Source: Norana najaformis (Eukaryota; Annelida; Clitellata; Crassiclitellata; Hormogastridae). Taken from it: DNA of 64,000 bases. Where the stretch lies: NCBI GenBank assembly GCA_964023275.1, contig OZ029917.1:23422488-23486487 (forward strand), in the 5' to 3' direction. Shown here in pieces: positions 46,901 to 57,600 of the stretch (positions are counted from its first letter, which is position 1; the number at the start of each line of letters is the position of its first letter). Position numbers and translations under genes: made by a program. The notes beneath the pieces are model-generated. The model saw nothing but the letters and a program-made list of their open reading frames with translations. It was not told the origin of the DNA and did not search any database.

Positions 46901-49900
46901 CTCTGATGGATGGTAACTTAGTTCTTATTGTTTACAAATGATGAGACTACCTGTGCTTAGCTTTTAAGTAGACCTTTAGAAATTTTAGAGTTTACAATTA
47001 AAATTACTTCAAGCATGTGATATTGTTATTACCCACATTATTTAAAGCTTTGTCCACTATTTACAGCCTATGCAAATGTAACTGGAGTACTCGAGTACAA
47101 AACATTTCTGGTAGCGTTGGACAGTCTCTGTGGCTATTGGCCTGTTGACCATGTGTAATATGTGGTAATCAGACAGAAATGTCTAGCTGAAGGTCACAGT
47201 ATTTGTGCTTCATTGCTATGCAGTGCTCTTGCTGTATTAGTTTGATGCATTGTGTTGTGTAATACATTCAGAAATTGACGTAGCACCAAATCAAGTTTAG
47301 GAGTGCATGCATCAATGTTTTGTTAAACCTTAATTTCTGAAGCTAGGATGAGTTGTTGAAAAGACCTGGAAGACCTAGTCTAATAACTTCTAAGTAATGT
47401 AATAAGTAATGTAGTGCAACTAAATATTTATGTAGTAGCTTTCAGGTACCTCTTGAAGGTGTGCTTCCTGCTAGTCGAAATGTTAGAGTTCATTAACAAT
47501 TACAAGTTCATCTGCTGACAAATCTTGCTGAAACAGCTGGAAAAGTTTCCACTGTGATGTCAATCCATCATCTACAAGGCTTTGAATAATGAAACACCAT
47601 CAGTCTTGCTGCTAACCTTGTTCCCTTTTATGTGAGGCAGAACTTGCCAATGGGAAATAAACATGCTTGTAAAATTTGGGAGTCTGCATGAGAATTACAT
47701 GAAAACTTAGATGGACTCAGCAAAACACTACAGAGTTGAAAAGACTTTAAAATTATGTTCTTATCCAGGTGTTGAATAAGGTTAGGCCATCATCTTGTAC
47801 ACTCTAACAACAAAAATGCAGTCATTGACTGCTTTTCAACTTAGAGTTCTGTATTTACATGCAGTCTGTGCTATATTGGATAAAAAGCCTTTGAATAAGT
47901 GTTTTTGCTTCAGGACTCCTGTGCATTTTGCTTCTGTTTCTGATAAAATCTGGGCACATTTTGCTGCTCAAGGACTGAAGAGGATTCCTATGAACTCACT
48001 CGTGGAAAGCGGCCTGATCACAAAGGTAGGTTAAAGGTTTTGTTAGTATGACTCTTGTTGGCTGTTCTTCACTGCATCCATGGTTGGATTTCTATGTGAA
48101 AGGTACGGTTCATAAGATGTCACTTGTAGAGAATGTTTTGTTTTTGGATTGCTGTAGTAATATTTCCACCCACCATTTCCACCATAGCACAATGGTGTCT
48201 CCTGGACCAACTCCTTTAATTCTGATCTGGAAAAAAAACTGAACAAACAGCCTGGCTCTTGCGTACTTGATCTGATATAGAGCCAGTGTCTCCCCAATGC
48301 AGCTTTTGTATGGCGCTGAGAAATTTTGGAGATTTACATTTACATATAATAGAGCATCAGCCAAGGCTTTTCATCACCAGTATGGTACCTCAGACAACTA
48401 ATTTAAAGCAGACATGTAATAGGTAGTATTTAGGTTACCATCTCTTCCAATAGTCTATAATGTGCTCTTTCTGCAGATACATGGTCATTTAGGAAAACGA
48501 GATTTTAACACATCAGGATTTAAATTTTACTTTTGCTTTTTCAACAAGTAGGCAATTAACAGACTGTCATAGTAGTGAAGTCCACTGTTAAGAAGGACAT
48601 GTCCAAAGCATAGTAGTAGTTTTTCATTCTCTATATAACCTTGAATAACGTCTGATACATTTTAAACTAATATGCATTTTGCAAGCAATTGTGGCATTAT
48701 TTTGTATTAGCTGAGTGGTTAAACTGACATCCATATGCTTTCTAGGATTCAGCCCTGAGCCGTGATGAGAGGCTTTTCAGACTATTACCTGAATTGTCCA
48801 CAGTAGTAGCTGTACTTAAGCCCATGTACAGCTTGGAGAAAATTTTCTTATTTCTTTGGTGTAGCAGCCAAATTCGCAGCAGAACTTTGGAATTAATTAA
48901 TTAATTTATCACTAGTGAAGGGGCAGTCATCACCATTATATGTAGGCCCAAACTGTCACTGTGAACATAAGATCTATATTTCCTACTTAGAGGCGTTTCT
49001 CTGATTTCATGTAGTAAATTTGAAGTTATTGTAATTTTTTTCTACTGTAGTTGCCTGACTCGCCATCCAGAAGCACATCTGCCAAGATTCCTGGCCAAGG
49101 AATTCATCTGGTATGTCTGTCTGTTCACAAGCTGTAGGCTTTCCAAGTACAAGCGAAAGTAGAGTGTATCTGTTTACATCTTTTTATTATTGGCAATTAA
49201 CAGAGGCTTAAATCATCTCTGCCCGGGCAAAACATGATTTTTATTTGAAGTTTGCTTGCTCACCTGTCCAAAATATTAACCTGATAATGTTGTGAGAAAG
49301 TGTAGTGCATTAGATGATGTCAATCACTGCACCTTTGACAGGTTCTCACTAGGTGCTGTAAATGGCCAGGTGCAAATATATATGCTTTGTACATCATCCA
49401 TTGTACCTAGTAGTAGCACTGTCTTCATAGATAGAACAGTAATTTATGGCACTCACATTTAAAATAATTAATTACTAGTAGAAGCTCTTTGTAATTTTAG
49501 CAGGTATTAAAGACAAAATGTGTAATGATTTTTTCACTTAGTGCATACTTTTCATTCTTACAACTTCTGAAGTAAAGATATACAGCAGTTATTATACTTA
49601 TTCGTTATATGTTGTAATCGCATGGCTCTGGATTGGGATATTCAGATACGATTGTTTCAAATTCAAAGTAATATCAGCAAAGACTTACTGTGAAGATATG
49701 GAGTGCTGCACTCAAAGCTGAAAGCACAAAATCAGACTCAAAGCATGATTTTCTGCTGAAGGTAAACAGAGGCACACAAAGTCTGTAGATTTCATATTGC
49801 AGTTTACTTGGCCACTTTTATCTTTACCAGACGTTTGCTGTTTTTGACTTATGTACATGTGTTTGACATTAGTCTAAAGTGTTGTGTTCGATTGGCTTAG

Positions 49901-50062
49901 GTGAACTATGGTGGTCAGGGATCACAACATCAGAATGATTCATCCATTGGAGCTGCTTTTGCTGGTGATGTCTTGGCTGGTGACCAGCAGAGACCAGACT
50001 CACAGAGACCCACATCAAAGAGACCTATTTCTCACAGACCAATCTCACAGATACCATTCTGA
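43592..50062 (+). CDS. small ankyrin-repeat protein, unknown family
   Basis: Exons read: 43592-43702, 45093-45158, 45603-45679, 46854-46912, 47914-48025, 49051-49110 and 49901-50062. From the second onward all phases fit (1, 0, 2, 0, 0, stop). The protein starts MAEELGCILEDAQRLLQN and carries ankyrin repeats: Q-W-T-P-L-H-A-A-T-F, V-I-M-L-L-L-E-N-G-A-D-P, and D-S-D-G-W-T-P-V-H-F-A across two splice junctions. A non-ankyrin C-terminus includes a Ser-rich linker and repeated R-P-x-S units (RPISHRPISQ) before the stop. About 215 residues were seen. Exon 1 leaves phase 0 but the 45093 exon needs phase 1, so one exon of length 3n+1 between them is unplaced or a boundary differs. It is likely intracellular and protein-binding. 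Gene A lies divergently 5 kb upstream. Confidence 0.8.
43907..43988. repeat. (GA)n microsatellite
   Basis: About 35-40 GA units with one AAG interruption, in the ankyrin gene's first intron. Confidence 0.97.
43990..44240 (-). mobile_element. antisense LINE reverse transcriptase fragment in intron 1 of the ankyrin gene
   Basis: The minus strand codes for W-M-x-x-x-L-C-L-N-P-A-K-T-E-F and then K-I-P-D-Y-S-I-H-L-S, the conserved block after the YADD motif in L2/CR1-like elements. Stops lie on both sides. Confidence 0.7.
44241..45092. other. ankyrin gene intron sequence
   Basis: Contains a minus-strand LINE-type tail around 44915-44960 (GGCACTATATAAATG on the complement, followed by ATTAGTTACATAAT), similar to 44205-44235. 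The missing small exon may lie here or before 43990; I could not identify it. Confidence 0.35.
45093..45158 (+). CDS. ankyrin gene, early repeat exon (provisional)
   Basis: Between TTTGTCAG and TTTC|GTAAGT. Only the frame entered in phase 1 is open, giving G-Y-R-D-V-I-K-R-I-L-D-L-A-K-A-L, helix-like and compatible with an ankyrin repeat. Its exit phase fits the next exon. Confidence 0.6.
45603..45679 (+). CDS. ankyrin gene exon with T-P-L-H-A-A motif
   Basis: Acceptor TATTCTAG, donor CCT|GTGAGT. It contains I-N-L-N-R-K-N-R-D-T and then Q-W-T-P-L-H-A-A-T-F. Confidence 0.9.
46854..46912 (+). CDS. ankyrin gene exon with L-L-L-E-N-G-A-D motif
   Basis: Acceptor ACATCAG, donor GATG|GTAACT. VIMLLLENGADPHSCDSDG is a typical second helix and loop of an ankyrin repeat. 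Confidence 0.92.
47914..48025 (+). CDS. ankyrin gene exon, last repeat
   Basis: Acceptor TGCTTCAG, donor AAAG|GTAGGT. It completes W-T-P-V-H-F-A and continues into K-I-W-A-H-F-A-A-Q-G-L-K, a capping-helix-like segment. Confidence 0.88.
48240..48350 (+). mobile_element. LINE-type 3' tail fragment
   Basis: TGCAGCTTTTGTATGGCGCT, GAGAAATTTTGG, then ATTTACATTTACAT. It matches 20790-20840. Confidence 0.5.
49051..49110 (+). CDS. ankyrin gene exon, Ser-rich linker
   Basis: Acceptor CTACTGTAG, donor CTG|GTATGT. Twenty codons, L-P-D-S-P-S-R-S-T-S, probably disordered. Phase 0 on both sides, so the exon could be skipped without a frame change. Confidence 0.75.
49901..50062 (+). CDS. ankyrin gene last coding exon
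   Basis: Acceptor TGGCTTAG. It codes for a Gly/Gln-rich stretch and then R-P-x-S repeats ending QIPF and TGA. No AATAAA signal was spotted close downstream. Confidence 0.8.
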   Translation: MNYGGQGSQHQNDSSIGAAFAGDVLAGDQQRPDSQRPTSKRPISHRPISQIPF

Positions 50063-51330
50063 TCAAACATTGCCATTTGAATCCAGCCATCGAGTTCTTC
50101 CTCATACCAGGCTAAAAAAACTAAGCAGCAAGAAACAGTTTAGCTACAATGTATTCCCCTTTGGCCAATAACTGTCAAACTCTTGCATGGTGGAATTTTC
50201 TAGCGGGAACGCAGAGTGAAAGTTACACTTTGGTAGATGTAGAACATCCACTCTTCACCATTTTCAGCCATTTGGAACCTTTTGCTGAACAAAACTTCGG
50301 CAGTGGCTGTGTCCAGCATTCAGAACATTCATGAAGTTAAATAATTATTTTTTTACTTTCATTAGTTAAGGCAGTTTGTTAATACATTTATCTAGTGTTC
50401 ATAGGCTACATCTAAATACCATATCCCACAAATACATAAGTATTATGGTAGTGGCCCTATAGAAGTCACAACAGTAGATGTTATTTTTTGTATAATTGCA
50501 GTTATGTCTGCTTATCATTAGGCTTATAGTGTGTCACAGACTGAAATTGCTCTAAACATTATTAATATTTAATTTTCTATGACTTTCAATCTGGATATGT
50601 ACCAATTTCTTGAATTCTTTTTCAAGTTAGTTCGTGTACAACTAGGTGCGTTTTTATGTTGTAAAGTGATTCTTTTTACACCACGATTCCTTATGTCTAC
50701 CGACAGCTGCAGACGTAGCCTATTAAAATTCAGGTGTTCTGTACTTTCAAAATACGAGTGCGTTGCGTACACTGTTTATGGCAAGTGTACTGAAGGCACG
50801 TTTTCAATGCATTCAGTGGAATAAGAAGGATCAGTGAGTTGGAACCTTCAAAGTAACCCCTTTTTTCTGTAGAGAAACTTTAATCTTATTATGACAACAT
50901 CCGTTTTTACAAGTTAGCACTGCAGTGAAAGTGCTACCGCTGCCCACTGCGATTAATCAGTCCCACCTTCAGATGCTAGATCTACTTTTTCCAGTGCTCC
51001 TGGAGACGTACAAGGTCTTTGACCCCAGTCGAGACTGGTACTAATGCTGGTGCCTGGTGAGAGGCAAGGTCGTTACTCAGTACGCTCAGCAGGCTCGAAC
51101 TTGCAATCGTTAGAACATGATCGGAGAGAATGTGTTGCCTACTGGGCTCTCGGTTACACTAAAGGAAGTAAGGGTAAAGAAGTTGGTGATCATGAAAGAG
51201 GGCATTTGTAGCCTTCTTTGTGAACTGTACACAGTCCAACTGATTTTTATGTAGAACAGGCCTAATTTGGTATGAACACCGAATAGACCTCTCGGCCGAA
51301 TTTATGTACTTTTTAAACTGTTTTCCACTG
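50063..51330. other. downstream of the ankyrin gene, no gene supported
   Basis: Probably begins with the ankyrin mRNA's 3' UTR. A tRNA-like stretch on the minus strand near 51040-51160 (AAGTTCGAGCC as B box) may be a SINE. The frame at 50579-50824 has no recognisable domain. Confidence 0.4.
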
Positions 51331-51605
51331 TACTGAGAACGTTTTCAGTTGGTTTCGATCGGTCTTAACTGGTGTCAATTTTAACTGGTCTTAACGAGTT
51401 TGTACCAGTTCGAACCGGTCTAGACCGGTTTGAACTTGTTTAAATTGTTTTGCACTTGTCTGAAGCGGTTTAAACTGATTTCGGCTGGCTTCAGCTGTTA
51501 ATATTTCTCGATTGGTCTAAGTGCGTGTCAATCGTTTGAATGCATTTGAAATGGCAAGAACTGGTTTCAGTTATTTTGATTGTTTTCAGCTATTCTGAAC
51601 TGTTT
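51331..51605. repeat. degenerate 10-bp repeat field
   Basis: About 27 poorly conserved decamers related to NAACYGGTTT can be read across about 270 bp (e.g. CGAACCGGTC, TAGACCGGTT, TGAACTTGTT, TAAATTGTTT). Phase slips by a few bases in places. Confidence 0.75.
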
Positions 51606-51797
51606 TCAACTAAAAAGAGCACACTTAATTCCCCTTCAATCGCCTGCGATATTCGCTCCCTGGAAAATGGTCTGGGTCCGCCCGTGAAGTGCAGTATTGC
51701 GGGAACGAGAGGTAAAAAGTAGACATAGGTACAGCATTCCGGAAGGAAGTGGAAATCGCCGCCACTTTTCTCCTCAATAACAGACAAGTTTGCCCCT

Positions 51798-52030
51798 ATG
51801 ATGATGACTTAAGATAATAAATTACGGTAGAAAGCTACGATGATGACATAAGATAATAGATTACTGTAGAAACCTATGCTGATGACATAAGATAATAGAT
51901 TACTGTAGAAACCTATGATGATGACGTAAGATAATAGATTACTGTAGAAACCTATGATGATGACGTAGGATAATAGATTACTGTAGAAACCTATGATGAT
52001 GACGTAGGATAAAAGATTACTGTAGAAATT
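51798..52030. repeat. 39-bp tandem repeat, six copies
   Basis: The unit has GATGATGACGTAAGATAATA as its first half and GATTACTGTAGAAACCTAT as its second. Copies differ at a few positions; the first and last are most diverged. It ends about 220 bp before the membrane-protein gene's start. Confidence 0.95.
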
Positions 52031-52249
52031 GTCAAACTACGTTAATTTCACAAAACGTAAGGTATTTAATGTGCACTGTTTAAAGTCGCTGGTGTATGGC
52101 TTGCAACGTGGCGCGTCGAAGAATTTGTCGCCAGATTCTTGGTGTCAGAATTGGTCAGAGTAAATGCCGTGAGGCGTAGATTTGGGAGCCAATGTCAGAC
52201 GACTTACGAGGCGACCACTACATTGCTCGTGGCTACGTCGTAACATGGC

Positions 52250-53144
52250 ATGGCAATAACATGGACAGAATTCTATCAGAGCTGCTGCAAGCGCCTCGAG
52301 ACTTTGTCGCCGAAAAGGATTACCGTTTACATTTCGATCTTTCTCCTCTTCTTGGTCATATTCTTTCTGCTCTACGACATTGTGAGCATCTTTGCCGCGG
52401 AGAAAGCCGATATCACATCACAGTGGTTTTCGGTAGTTATTCTGGTAAGCACGCCTCAATACAATTATACCTCTGCGTTTACTGAACACCTAATACATTC
52501 AGTCGTAACCGCTCACGATTGGCTGTAGGCCTAAGCTTCAGGCCATTCCAGTCGACTTGCGCAACCATTAAATATTGATAAATTTGGCTAACATTGTCAT
52601 CATGTTAGTTTTTTAATAGATGGACTGTAATGGCGGGTGCCAACATTGAATTTTAAACAACAGATTTTCGGACCACTTCTATGTAATTAAGGTTGTAAGA
52701 CACTGGGTAGGTGAGAGAGGAAGTGTGGAGGAGTAGTTTTCCCTTCCCAACGCCAGTCGCAGAGGAGGTTGGTGTGGGGAAGGGAAATTCCCTCCTTAAT
52801 GGTGATGTCTCCTTTATGATGCTTAGGCCTATATTAAACTCCTGCCCATGGGCCTCCGCCTCGGTTCTTTGAAACGCCAATTGTTCGCCACATCGTCAAA
52901 AAACGGCAGCTGTAATTTCAGCGCATCCATATAACAAACAGCATTTTATGTAGTCTAGGTCAAATATAGGGCAGTCGTTTCCTCGCGCCTTCGTTGACAT
53001 GACGCCAGCCATAAAGCATGACGTTGATGTTGTTGTAGGGTATTCACTGTTTCGCTATTTTCCTCGGCTTACTCGGATTCACTTTCTTCAGCCTCCCGCG
53101 ACATAAAGACTGGACGATGATCCGATGGTCGGCCGCTGTCGTCG
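52250..53144 (+). CDS. probable multi-pass membrane protein, first two exons
   Basis: Exon 1 (52250-52444) starts MAITWTEFYQSCCKRL, with a long hydrophobic helix (Y-I-S-I-F-L-L-F-L-V-I-F-F-L-L-Y). It ends at CTG|GTAAGC, phase 0. Exon 2 (53039-53144) follows acceptor GTTGTAG and reads G-I-H-C-F-A-I-F-L-G-L-L-G-F-T-F-F, then R-H-K-D-W, ending at GTCG|GTGAGG, phase 1. Continuity of hydrophobic helices across the junction supports this frame. Further exons were not identified and may lie in the following repeat-rich stretch. A competing 97-codon frame from ATG 52192 is open through exon 1 but stops soon in exon 2. The family is not recognised. Confidence 0.55.
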
Positions 53145-53305
53145 GTGAGGAAAAACTATCAGTGTAGGCCTATCCTGATTAAAGTAAGTAAGTAAGTAAG
53201 ACATCCGTTAACACGCCATGTGTCCATCGGCTGAGCGAGGAATCGTAGGCGTGTTATCGATGAAGCTGCAATAACAAAACGATTTATCATATTCCTTCTA
53301 CATAT

Positions 53306-53469
53306 CAGTGGCGGATCCGGGATAGTTTGCATGGAGGCAAGGGCATTTCCAGAGGGGCGCCACATTCTTGCAGTACACCGTGCACGGGTCTGGTCTGAGG
53401 AGCGCCGCCTTTGAACCAAAGGGGAAGGCAGGGCCAACCCCCCGCCCCCTATAGCTAAATCCGCCACTG
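53306..53469 (-). mobile_element. hAT-type MITE with perfect 8-bp target duplication
   Basis: The 164-bp element begins CAGTGGCGGAT and ends ATCCGCCACTG (inner part slightly degenerate). The flanks are CTACATAT at 53298-53305 and again at 53470-53477. Terminal repeats of this sequence with 8-bp duplications are diagnostic of hAT elements. There is no coding capacity. An older relative lies at about 29675-29800. Confidence 0.9.
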
Positions 53470-53504
53470 CTACATATAAACAATGGCAGCCACTCTGCTC
53501 ACCT

Positions 53505-53650
53505 GTAAATGTAAATGTACATGTTTTTCTAAAGCGACCATATGGTCTCGACTCTGCTTGTTTTTCAATGAATTTATCGGGTGAGATCCTTCACCACCGC
53601 TGCCCGTTTGAATGGACGCCACGCCACTAAAGGTCCCGTGTATGGACCGT
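53505..53650 (+). mobile_element. dispersed repeat, family S3
   Basis: GTAAATGTACATGTTTTTCT, AAAGCGACCATATGGTCTCG, TTTTTCAATGAATTTATCGG and GGTCCCGTGTATGGACC. It recurs inverted at 54165-54300 and directly at 60580-60790. Confidence 0.7.
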
Positions 53651-54010
53651 AATCGTAATCGTAATCTCGAGATTTCTACAGCGCCCAACGAAAGCTAAGT
53701 CGCGGGAACCAGCTTATTCACAGGCGCTCAGTCAAAACAAAATCGCTAGGCAAAAGGGTTCGGTTCCAGGTCAAGATTCAGGAGTCAGGCAGTCAGACAG
53801 TCGGACGGCCAAGGTGGATGGTGTTTGAAACTGAAGCGAGAAGAGAGATCAGAGGAAGAGAAAGAATCAGGATAAGATTTTTGGAAAAGAAGTGTTTTCA
53901 GTCTTGAGTGAAAGACCTGCGCAGAAACTGAAAGAGATGTGTTGGTGAGTTCGTATGAATGACCGGACAACTGTCGCAATTCTGGCGGGAGTTTATTCCG
54001 AAGTGGTGGG
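53645..54010 (-). mobile_element. LINE 3' end, family X (minus strand)
   Basis: A C-terminal RT remnant (L-P-P-E-L-R-Q-L-S, then F-H-S-R-L-K-T-L-L-F) is followed by the family 3' UTR and GGGCGCTGTAGAAATCTCGA with three ATTACG units. Its tail abuts the S3 repeat at about 53650. Confidence 0.75.
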
Positions 54011-54164
54011 GCAGCTATGGCTATGGAGCGATTTCCAAATTTTAAGGATGAGGTGACGGGAGGGCGAAGAAGTGTTAGGACAGAAGAGGAGGACCGTGAT
54101 ATCCCGAATTAATATCCCTGTGATACAGCCACTATTGGGGCATCTTGTTTTAATTTCTGTGAAG

Positions 54165-54300
54165 CTACACTCAGCTGAATACGCATGTCTACGTAGGTCT
54201 CGCCCAATAAATTCATTGAAAAATGAGCAGGATTGAGACCATACGGTCGCTATAGCAAACAAAACATATAGGCCTACATTTACGTTTACGTTCTTTCCCT
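54165..54300 (-). mobile_element. dispersed repeat, family S3 (inverted copy)
   Basis: The complement of the 53505-53650 sequence is recognisable (CATTGAAAAATGAGCAGGAT, TGAGACCATACGGTCGCT, TACATTTACGTTTACG). Confidence 0.65.
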
Positions 54301-54589
54301 TTGCAGTTAGCATGACAATTCATTTATTGCTTCCTCCCCTAACTGCATGCAGGCAACCAGAAATCGCATCGTTATGACAACAGCGATAATAGAACATCTC
54401 TAGATGCTTCTAACTTAATAAAGAACTGTTCGTGAGGAACCATTCCTACTGTGGACAATAATTCCGTAACACGTCTTATAGATACCCCGGCGTTTATTTG
54501 TACAAATCGACAATTAGAGAACGGCGTTTAAAAGCCGGTGTTTATTGTACAGTTGTTTATCTGTCTTTTGGCTGCTTGTCACACACGTC

Positions 54590-54685
54590 TACGCACGCAA
54601 GCATACGCGCACACACGCATACGCACACACACGCATACGCACACACGCATACGCACACACGCATACGCACACACACGCGCGCGCA
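54590..54685. repeat. (CACACACGCATACG)n minisatellite
   Basis: A 12-14 bp purine/pyrimidine alternating unit repeated about six times, ending in CACGCGCGCGC, a Z-DNA-prone sequence. Confidence 0.9.
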
Positions 54686-54699
54686 CATGCATAATTATA

Positions 54700-57600
54700 T
54701 AAGCCACCTGTAGATGAGTCTTTAATGTCTGAATGCATTTGGGGTTTGTCTGTTGTAGCCTGCACTCTATTGTTGTCAGTTGTTCGGATACTGTTTGAAA
54801 CTATGACGCTTGGATTTCGAAAAGAAGCCTATTTGCTCATCTAACAGACTTGGATTTAAATTAGATTTAGACTTGGATTAGAAGCACCAAAGCCAGATTC
54901 GAACTCAAGATCGTCTTATTTCCCTTTCCCTTGTTCTCTTATGCTCTACCGTTTTCTCTATTTGTGCCTTTCCTTCTGCCCTTTTCATCGGTAGGTCTGA
55001 CTTTTTAAAAGTCAATTTACCTCTCTGCAGCTTCCTTATAACCCATCCAAACTTCCTGCTCACCCTCATAACTTTCTAACTGCCATTCCTTCCCCAGTCT
55101 TTCTTCATCGCTCCGTCTTTCTTCCTCCTCTTTTTCTTTCGCCCAGCTTCTCTTTCAACTCCTCTTACAAGGGACTTCTAGACTTGCGATGAATCGCCTG
55201 CTCTCACAACGTGTGATAAACTGTCGTGAAGCCCTCAAAAAGAAGGCCAACAAAGCGAAAACCTCCAAGCTGCCAGTTTGGACAAAATTTCGGAAAATCA
55301 TTCTATCTGAATAATAAAACGCCAATGGTGTGCAATAAGCAACTGTTTGTATAGATATACGCTGTTTTGACAAAATGTCCATTCTGGGTAAATACCCTGC
55401 TGCTCCCTGTCGGCTATTATCCCGATTTTAGAACTTTAATTCAAGCCACCGCCTTTTCAAAACAACCTATTGTTGTTTTCATATTATTCCCTAGACAGCG
55501 CCAACATTCACCACTATAATAATAATTAGCAACTTCTAATGCGCCAGTGTCTAATGCACAAGGCATCTTCCCCTTTGTCCAAACTATATACATACAGACA
55601 GACGAAGCACGCGTCTAAGGCAGTAATTATAATATTATTGAATACCATTAGGGCTATAGCCTAGTTCCAATCAAAAGTACGTGATGCTCGTGCATTACAC
55701 AGACCCATTCTCGTCTAGCGCCTAAACTGAAGTTACTCTAGTTGGGTGTATTCAGAACTGACTGAGTGGGTCACCGAAAAACGAAATTGGGTACAACTCT
55801 CCCATACGACAATAGAAATCTGTCCCATTGTGCAGGCGGACTCAGAAGGCTTATCCGGTCACGGCACCGTCAGAATTGGAAGCAGTCATTGTCCCACAAA
55901 CTGGTTAGGACAAAGGTTAAGGTTGCTTACTGTACGAACTACGGAAAGCAAAAAATGGTGGGAAATAAAAGTTTACGAAGAAGTGAAAAATCAGGCACAT
56001 AGTTATTCAATCGTGGACGGGTCCACTTAGGGGCCAATCCACTAATGCCCCCAACTGATTTATGATCCACCCATCGAGTTCGCCTCAGCCGATTTTGGCA
56101 AGAAACTGTAAAGTAAATAACGGCTAAGATAATACTGTTAACAGATATCAAGGAGGCAAAATTGGAAAACTAAAGCAAAAATGTTACTAAATGTGTGAAG
56201 AAATGACAGGAAAAGCTGACATCAATGTAAAATCAAACAAGAAGTCAAAAATGTGCAATAGAGCCGGGAAAATCGGCCGAGAAAAGGCGAATGCACACGA
56301 TGGTCATTCATTACACAGACCCACTTGTGTCTACGGCCCAATTGCTGAAGTATAAACGGGTCTATGTAATGCATGGTCACTGTGGACTACACAGGTTGAT
56401 CTGCTCTACACGGAGTCCAAATTAATTATTTCAACTACACATTCATGCTAAGATATGCTGCTAATCAGTGGTTGCTCTAGGTGTCCCAACAGAGGGGGCC
56501 AAGCGGGGCCACAGGACCTCAAGGGGGACTAGTTGGAAGCTAACATGTGTACAGTAAATTTCGATCTGCTTTGACACTATCTCTAAACTGGAGCCATCGG
56601 AATCACTTTATTTAAAACAGATATATGCCTCAAACCGCTGGTTCTCATAAACATCATCTACTAACAAATGTTTCCTGAATCTGACAAAGCTTAGTTTGTA
56701 AATCATGTCAAGCTCAAGTTGGACAGCCATGCTGTATTGTTTCTTCTGGAACAAACAGATTAAGTGCACTTCAAACTGCAAAAAAACCACATTTTCACAA
56801 GTACGTTTTCAAATAGCAAAAAACAATTAAACAGCACAGTCAAAATGCAGGAACAAAAACTGAATATACACATATGTGTCATCATTTATGTATATTTTTG
56901 GCAGTTAAAAGTAGCCGCAGAGTCAATGCAAACAACAATTACGAAGTCTCTAAGCTCAAATCTTTATGTAGGAACAGCATCCCATTCTCATGAAAACTTG
57001 GGAATTCAGATCCAATACAGAATGTTCGAGATTTGGATCAGTAGTGCAGGTGAATAAAAAACAAATAAAAACCTTCCATAGTCAGATATATGTTTACAAA
57101 CATAGCTATAACAAATCAAACTCCATTTTTTTAGAATTAGGAAAAATTACATGCTTGTAACCCACATCCTCAAAACCATAGACCCTGTTTAGAGGGTTGT
57201 TCTGCACTGCAAACTTTTAACAAGCTGATCTCATGTAATTTGATACATGAAGATATCTTCTGGATCTTTCCATTAAATGTACACACTCATAATCTAATGA
57301 CTTCTAGAACTCTGAGCGCTGTTATTATAATGCACAAGGCATCAAATGTTGGTCACTTGAAGTGAAACCATTGTCAAAAATAATGATATCATAAAGTCCT
57401 GTTGAGATCCAGTAGGTCAGGGAAACTTGAAGTCACACTACTGACTACTGAAGCATTTCTGTCTGTACAATAGGTTTTTAAACACTATTTGCAAATGTTT
57501 TCAATGATAATGATAATAATAAAAATTAAAAAAAATAAAAATAATAATAATCATGATCTTTTGATTTCCATTTTCCTACACCTTTGCCTAGGTTTCTGGC

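Noticed and set aside
52192..52485. 97-codon plus-strand frame as the main product of the locus
   Set aside because: It closes soon after the splice into 53039. The alternative frame continues with hydrophobic helices. It is kept only as a possible competitor.
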